A stretch of DNA of 62,438 nt from Actinomycetota bacterium (GTDB lineage Bacteria > Actinomycetota > Thermoleophilia > Solirubrobacterales > Solirubrobacteraceae): contig VAYS01000017.1 of NCBI GenBank assembly GCA_005883215.1, forward strand, positions 1 to 62,438. Reading direction: 5' to 3'. Below are positions 58,755-62,438 of this stretch, piece after piece. A model generated the notes under the pieces. The model was not told the origin of the DNA and ran no database searches. It worked only from the letters and a program-made list of their open reading frames with translations. Each line of letters opens with the position of its first letter. Positions within the stretch are counted from its first letter, which is position 1. The position numbers and the translations under genes were made by a program.

Positions 58755-60023
58755 TCAAATGGCAGTGGCAGCGCCCCGGTCGGCCTCCAGCCACTTTGCA
58801 ATATTTTCGGCCGATGTGGTTGTATGGCTGTACAGCCGCCGCGCGAGCTCCTCCGAGAAATAAGTTGGGACTCCATAGATCCTTCGGATCGAGGCCAATG
58901 CGCTGGACGCGATCCCCGCGCAGGCCACGATCGAGAACGGGCTGAGGATTACCTCCGCGGGGAGTGCGGAGTGCTCGTAGTCAGCGATGATCGTCAGGTC
59001 CGGGAGCTCTCGCTCCAGGTGTGCGACCACCTGCTGCGTTCGCTCAAGCGTGCCACGTGGATGGGGCTTGACTAGCAAGCCGGCAGCGGACGTTGTCTGG
59101 CGGAGATACCGAGCGAGGCTTACATACCCAGCAGTCTCGGCGTCGTAGGGGTAGTTTGAGTCGGCGTCGGCCACGTTGAGGAGCAAAACCGCCGCGCCCC
59201 CCCCCGCCTCAGCGGCCAAGCTGCGGTAGTACTGTCGGACAGCGTCGTGGAGCGAAGCGAACAGCTCGTCCATCGCGCCGCGGTGTAGTTGGTGCCCAAG
59301 TGGCCTAGTCTCCACGCGCCACGGTGCCACGGCGTTGAACGTAAAGACAGCGTCCAGCGTCAGGCTGCGAACAGGCACGGCGTCCGGCCCGAAAACGAAG
59401 CCTTTCGTACGGTCGAGCAGGCGGAGCCAAGGCGGCAGGGCGCGCTCGGCCTCGCCGGAGAGCAGAGGCCCGTACTCGAGGATCTCGGACTCGAGCAGGC
59501 TCGCGAAGCTGTGGGGAAGGTAATACTTCCTCGCAGATGGCAGGACCTTGTAAAGCGCCTGCGTATCGCTATGCGTGGGCACCGAGAAGTAGAGTTCATC
59601 GACTACGTCGTCGAGTCTCATTGCGAGTCGCGGGTCGGTCGGTAGGAGACCGAAAGCCGGAGCAAGGCGCTCCCGCAGCTGCGTCAAGGAAGCAAGTGTG
59701 TCCCGAAGCCGCGAGAGCCGAGAAGGACGATCGTCATATCGCAGCCAGTGGTGGGTCATGGGAAGGCTGGAGATGTCGATCACCGCGTTCCATCGATATG
59801 CCGCTGCCATTGTCCGTAGGGCGCTTGCGAACCGGCCCGATCGATCATGGCTCTTGTCGGAGCACAGCACCAGCACGTTGGCCCCCGGGGGCAGGGCACC
59901 CGCTACGACTGTGGCGCTCGCAACGTCGTGCGGTGTATCCACCCTGAACACACGTTTCTGCATGCCAGATCGGGGCAAGTGCGGAAACCGCTCCGACCGT
60001 TCCAAATGCGGGCTCGTGCTCAT
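58755..60023 (-). CDS. Polysialyltransferase/sialyltransferase-like protein (HP motif)
   Basis: 422 residues, GT-B-like. LLVKPHPRGTLERTQQVVAHL near 317-337 carries the KPHP (HP) motif and SPFSIVACAGIASSALASIRRI near 361-382 the C-terminal Ser-rich motif of bacterial polysialyltransferases and related CMP-sialic acid transferases. VVDELYFSVPTHSDTQALYKVLPSARKYYLPHSF near 141-173 is the acceptor-side block. In a cluster that makes CMP-pseudaminic acid this is a good candidate for the Pse transferase. AAGGAAG stands six bases before the ATG. It heads the unit with hisH and hisF. Confidence 0.72.
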   Translation of the reverse strand: MSTSPHLERSERFPHLPRSGMQKRVFRVDTPHDVASATVVAGALPPGANVLVLCSDKSHDRSGRFASALRTMAAAYRWNAVIDISSLPMTHHWLRYDDRPSRLSRLRDTLASLTQLRERLAPAFGLLPTDPRLAMRLDDVVDELYFSVPTHSDTQALYKVLPSARKYYLPHSFASLLESEILEYGPLLSGEAERALPPWLRLLDRTKGFVFGPDAVPVRSLTLDAVFTFNAVAPWRVETRPLGHQLHRGAMDELFASLHDAVRQYYRSLAAEAGGGAAVLLLNVADADSNYPYDAETAGYVSLARYLRQTTSAAGLLVKPHPRGTLERTQQVVAHLERELPDLTIIADYEHSALPAEVILSPFSIVACAGIASSALASIRRIYGVPTYFSEELARRLYSHTTTSAENIAKWLEADRGAATAI

Positions 60024-60153
60024 TTTATGCTTCCTTGCTCGCGCTGATCCAGGCTAGGCCAGCTCGGGTCCCCAATGCGGTCGAATCCGTTTCGCCTGAT
60101 GCCGAGCTGCCATTCTCTTCATCCGGCGGCCGCAAGCCTGTAGGCAGCCCGGT

Positions 60154-60951
60154 CTAGATGAGAGTAAGGGAGCGGCTGCGGGCGATCTCTTGCACTTCTA
60201 GCGGATACTGATGTTCCCCAAGAAATTCATACTCGTCTCGTTGCTCGCAGAATGCCCGATACGCCCGAGCGTGTCTCTCCGAACCAGCACAAAGAAAGAA
60301 GAGGGCCAGCTTCCTTTGCTCCGGCGTCGAGCCTGGTCGTTCGCGAAGCAAGCCTGGCGTAGCTCGGTGGCTAAGGCGCATATCGAAGATGACGGCGTCG
60401 CCGGCTTGGTTGGCGATCCGGGTCACCTTGCGATCCCGTATGGGCTCCAGAACGCGATACCGGAAGCTGTGTCCGACCCGGGTCCGGGGCTGATGTAGGA
60501 ATCTGTCGTGCTTTTCGCGATGGCTTCCAGGTATGACGTCTAGGCCGCCTCCATACGGCCCATTCGGCTGCAAGTAAAGACCTACCTGAACCATCCGGAA
60601 GTCCTCTTCGCGGTGGAACAGATGGCCGGCCGCCTCCAGGGTAGTCGTATCCTTGTGCCAGCTCGGAAAACCGGAGTCATGCCCAACGGTATCTAGTAAG
60701 TACAAATGTTCTCCGACCAAGAACCGAAGGGTGTCCAAAAGAAGTTGCTTCTCGAGCACGATCCGGGTTTCTGGATAGCGTGATAACACGTCCATGCGCA
60801 CAACCTTGGTGTCGCTTGCAGCCGGCTGCTCCTCATCAAAGGCTCTTTCGAGCACCTGGCGCAGACGCAGAACCTCCGCTGCGTCCAGAACTCCGGGCAC
60901 TATGAGGAAACCCTGCTCGCCTAATTGTTGGCGGCGTTCGTCAGCGATCAT
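60154..60951 (-). CDS. PhyH-family Fe(II)/2-oxoglutarate dioxygenase
   Basis: 265 residues: QLGEQGFLIVPGVLDAAEVLRLRQVL at the start, FPSWHKDTTTL with the H-x-D metal pair, VQVGLYLQPNGPYGGGLDVIPGSHREKHD and AVIFDMRLSHRATPG with the distal His, and an Arg shortly after LSHRATP region. Such enzymes hydroxylate small molecules or sugars. AGGCGG precedes the ATG; the frame is open 91 codons further upstream without features. It is the last clear gene of the glycan region; a sugar or lipid hydroxylation role is only a guess. Confidence 0.8.
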   Translation of the reverse strand: MIADERRQQLGEQGFLIVPGVLDAAEVLRLRQVLERAFDEEQPAASDTKVVRMDVLSRYPETRIVLEKQLLLDTLRFLVGEHLYLLDTVGHDSGFPSWHKDTTTLEAAGHLFHREEDFRMVQVGLYLQPNGPYGGGLDVIPGSHREKHDRFLHQPRTRVGHSFRYRVLEPIRDRKVTRIANQAGDAVIFDMRLSHRATPGLLRERPGSTPEQRKLALFFLCAGSERHARAYRAFCEQRDEYEFLGEHQYPLEVQEIARSRSLTLI

Positions 60952-61339
60952 CGTGCCGCCTGCATTCGGGATCCCGGCAGCCGTGCTTCGGGGGCCGACA
61001 TACAGCGCACGGCCGATCGTCGCATTCGGGCCGCCGAGTCCCCTAAGGACCTCAAGGGTGGCCGTATGAGCATGGGAGCCTCTTGAGGTGCGGGGGTTAC
61101 GGCATGCAATCTGCCACTCAAGGGATAGAACAATGCCCCGGAAGGGGTTTCGCCGAGAAAGTCCTCGTGAGGTCTGAGAGTGACCTTCTTGATTATCGTC
61201 TTGCCGACCGCGCCCTAGAGGCACGGCTTAGAGTACACATATGCCGCCAATTGCGATTGCCTAACCCCGAACACCGCGTCGGGGTTATCTCGGACCTGCG
61301 TCTTGCCAACTACGGCAGGCTCTTCGGCGGAGGACCGGC
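60952..61339. other. Divergent intergenic region without gene
   Basis: About 390 bases between the dioxygenase and the sigma factor. Open frames here are extensions of neighbouring genes or shadows. It should hold both promoters, but no box stands out. It is also where the composition returns to that of the left end of the window. Confidence 0.5.
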
Positions 61340-61927
61340 ATGCCCAGCCTCAACTTCGAAACCGCATACGACGAGCACCTGTGGCGTGTGTTCGGCTTTT
61401 TCGCCTACCGAGTGGGGCCGAGCGAAGCAGAAGATCTCACGCAGCAGACGTTCGAAAGGGCACTGAGGGCGTGGCGGCGCTTCGACGACCAGCGCTCTCC
61501 CGTGGGCGCGTGGCTGCTCGCAATCGCGCGCAATCTCCTCATCGACCACTATCGCGCAAGTGCCTCTCGCCAGGGGAACGTGCCGATCGACGAAGCGCCC
61601 GCGGGGGCGCTGCTCGCCTACACGGATCCTGCGCCACCGGGACCGGAGCCGGCCATCGCCGCAGCGTTGGACAAGCTCTCGGATAGGGATCGGGAGTTGA
61701 TCGCGCTGCGTTACGGGGGCGATCTGACCACACCGGAGATCGCCGCCCTTACCGGCTTGGCCCTGGCGAACGTGCAGCAGATCCTCTCCCGCGCCCAGCG
61801 CCGATTGCGGTCCGAACTCGAGGCCAACCCGACCGCTATGTCCTCCGTCGCGTGTCAGCCGAGCGGACCGACTCCAGCGAGTCCAAGCGCGGCGACAGCG
61901 AGCAGCAGCGCACCGGACAAGCCGTAG
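61340..61927 (+). CDS. ECF-type RNA polymerase sigma factor
   Basis: 195 residues. Sigma region 2 is YDEHLWRVFGFFAYRVGPSEAEDLTQQTFERALRAWRRF followed by AWLLAIARNLLIDHYR, and region 4 is LDKLSDRDRELIALRYGGDLTTPEIAALTGLALANVQQILSRAQRRL, each in outline. A GGCGGAGG site precedes the ATG. The last 30 residues are Ser/Pro/Ala-rich and overlap the end of the convergent gene, so they may be a late extension. Regulon unknown. Confidence 0.9.
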   Translation: MPSLNFETAYDEHLWRVFGFFAYRVGPSEAEDLTQQTFERALRAWRRFDDQRSPVGAWLLAIARNLLIDHYRASASRQGNVPIDEAPAGALLAYTDPAPPGPEPAIAAALDKLSDRDRELIALRYGGDLTTPEIAALTGLALANVQQILSRAQRRLRSELEANPTAMSSVACQPSGPTPASPSAATASSSAPDKP

Positions 61928-62106
61928 ACCACCACGGCGCCAGACGATTTGGCCCGCGACGCCACGCTGAGCCGCCGCCTCAGTCGACTCTCGAACTGCC
62001 GCGTCGGACGAGGACGCTCACGCCACAGCCTGCGCTCGAGGTCCCGGTCGGCTCTGCCGAACGATCGCGACTCGTCGGCCTCTTTGTCCGACAGGGCCAC
62101 GCGCAT
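61855..62106 (-). CDS. Small single-TM protein, possible anti-sigma-like
   Basis: 83 residues: an N-terminal polar part with RADRDLERRLWRERPRPTRQFESRLRRRL, which resembles the cytoplasmic LExxLRxxRPEP segment of small actinobacterial sigma-associated membrane proteins, then one TM helix (AVVVYGLSGALLLAVAALGLAG) and a short tail. It converges on the sigma gene with a 73-base overlap, whereas such partners normally follow the sigma gene on the same strand. The start ATG is inferred from where this pattern begins. Anti-sigma function is a guess. Confidence 0.5.
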   Translation of the reverse strand: MRVALSDKEADESRSFGRADRDLERRLWRERPRPTRQFESRLRRRLSVASRAKSSGAVVVYGLSGALLLAVAALGLAGVGPLG

Positions 62107-62135
62107 GAGCCCAGGGAAGCGTGCGAGCCAGCGGT

Positions 62136-62438
62136 TCACGGCGCGAACAATGGCGATCGAGGGTTGAGCACGCGCGCGCGCCGGTAGTCGTCCACGGCGG
62201 CTCGGGCGCGCCCCGACTCGATGTCGAGGCGCGAGCGCACCACCCACAGCCGCCAGTCGCCCGGCGCGCGCGCGATCGCGCTCGAGATCTCGGCAGACGC
62301 GCTTCGAAAATCCCCAGCCTGCTCCTGGATCAGGGCCCGCTGCACGTAGGCGCTGGCGGCATACGGCTCGACATCGAGAGCATCGTTGACGTCCTTCAGC
62401 GCGGCCGCGCGGTCGCCGGAGCGCGCGGCCGCCTGGCT
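62136..62438 (-). CDS. TPR-repeat protein, 3' part (runs off the window)
   Basis: The frame is open to the right edge and carries tetratricopeptide repeats: RSGDRAAALKDVNDALDVEP, then AYVQRALIQEQAGDFRSASA and a last one ending YRRARVLNPRSP before the stop. About 100 residues are visible. TPR units mediate protein contacts; the N-terminal part is needed to say more. It lies 29 bases upstream of the small TM protein and probably in the same operon. Confidence 0.72.
   Translation of the reverse strand, partial: SQAAARSGDRAAALKDVNDALDVEPYAASAYVQRALIQEQAGDFRSASAEISSAIARAPGDWRLWVVRSRLDIESGRARAAVDDYRRARVLNPRSPLFAP

Noticed and set aside
1..62438. CRISPR arrays, tRNA or rRNA genes, insertion sequences and phage genes
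   Set aside because: I looked for regularly spaced repeats, cloverleaf-like sequence, transposase or integrase motifs and terminal inverted repeats and saw none I could support.

Overview
The window is high-GC DNA with dense genes, many 4-base start/stop overlaps, GTG and TTG starts, and several genes whose start codon lies exactly six bases after a TANNNT -10 box (leaderless transcription). Together with a class II ribonucleotide reductase, NrdR, DUF433/DUF5615 and VapBC pairs, a TLP1-type thiolase-like protein and a secreted protein of a style I associate with Solirubrobacter-like bacteria, this suggests an actinobacterium, probably Thermoleophilia/Solirubrobacterales. That assignment is inference from gene content, not from a marker gene.

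Region 1 (1-8.4 kb) holds a GH88-like hydrolase whose 5' end may lie outside the window, a PAP2 membrane protein, a LuxR remnant beside a DUF2442/DUF4160 pair, a thiolase-like protein, two small zinc proteins, a truncated methyltransferase, a secreted Pro/Thr-rich protein, and a glycosyltransferase/acyltransferase pair.

Region 2 (8.5-15.8 kb) is the nucleotide-reduction island. It carries nrdJ with a 406-residue intein placed directly before the catalytic-motif cysteine, nrdR, a shared tandem operator upstream of both, and two toxin-antitoxin pairs between them.

Region 3 (15.8-41.4 kb) is a surface polysaccharide locus: membrane GT-C-like proteins, GT2 and GT4 glycosyltransferases, a sulfotransferase, a sulfatase-like protein, an ABC-2 exporter, two nucleotide-sugar epimerases, a WecA/MraY-type initiating transferase, a fused Wzz/BY-kinase with a Gly-Tyr tail, AsnB and methyltransferases. 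Some genes here are decayed.

Region 4 (42-61 kb) is a nonulosonic acid locus, visibly less GC-rich than the first 15 kb. It has a Wzx flippase, a complete pseudaminic acid set (pseB, C, H, G, I, F) and a Pse-associated methylase, several glycosyltransferases, an N-acetyl-sugar amidotransferase (WbpG/PseA type) with its own HisH and HisF, a polysialyltransferase-like protein and a PhyH-like dioxygenase. My reading is that the cell makes CMP-pseudaminic acid, may convert it or a companion sugar to an acetamidino form, and adds it to a surface glycan or protein. No flagellin gene is in view. The right edge has an ECF sigma factor, a convergent small membrane protein and the 3' part of a TPR protein. 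I saw no rRNA, tRNA, CRISPR array, insertion sequence or phage gene.
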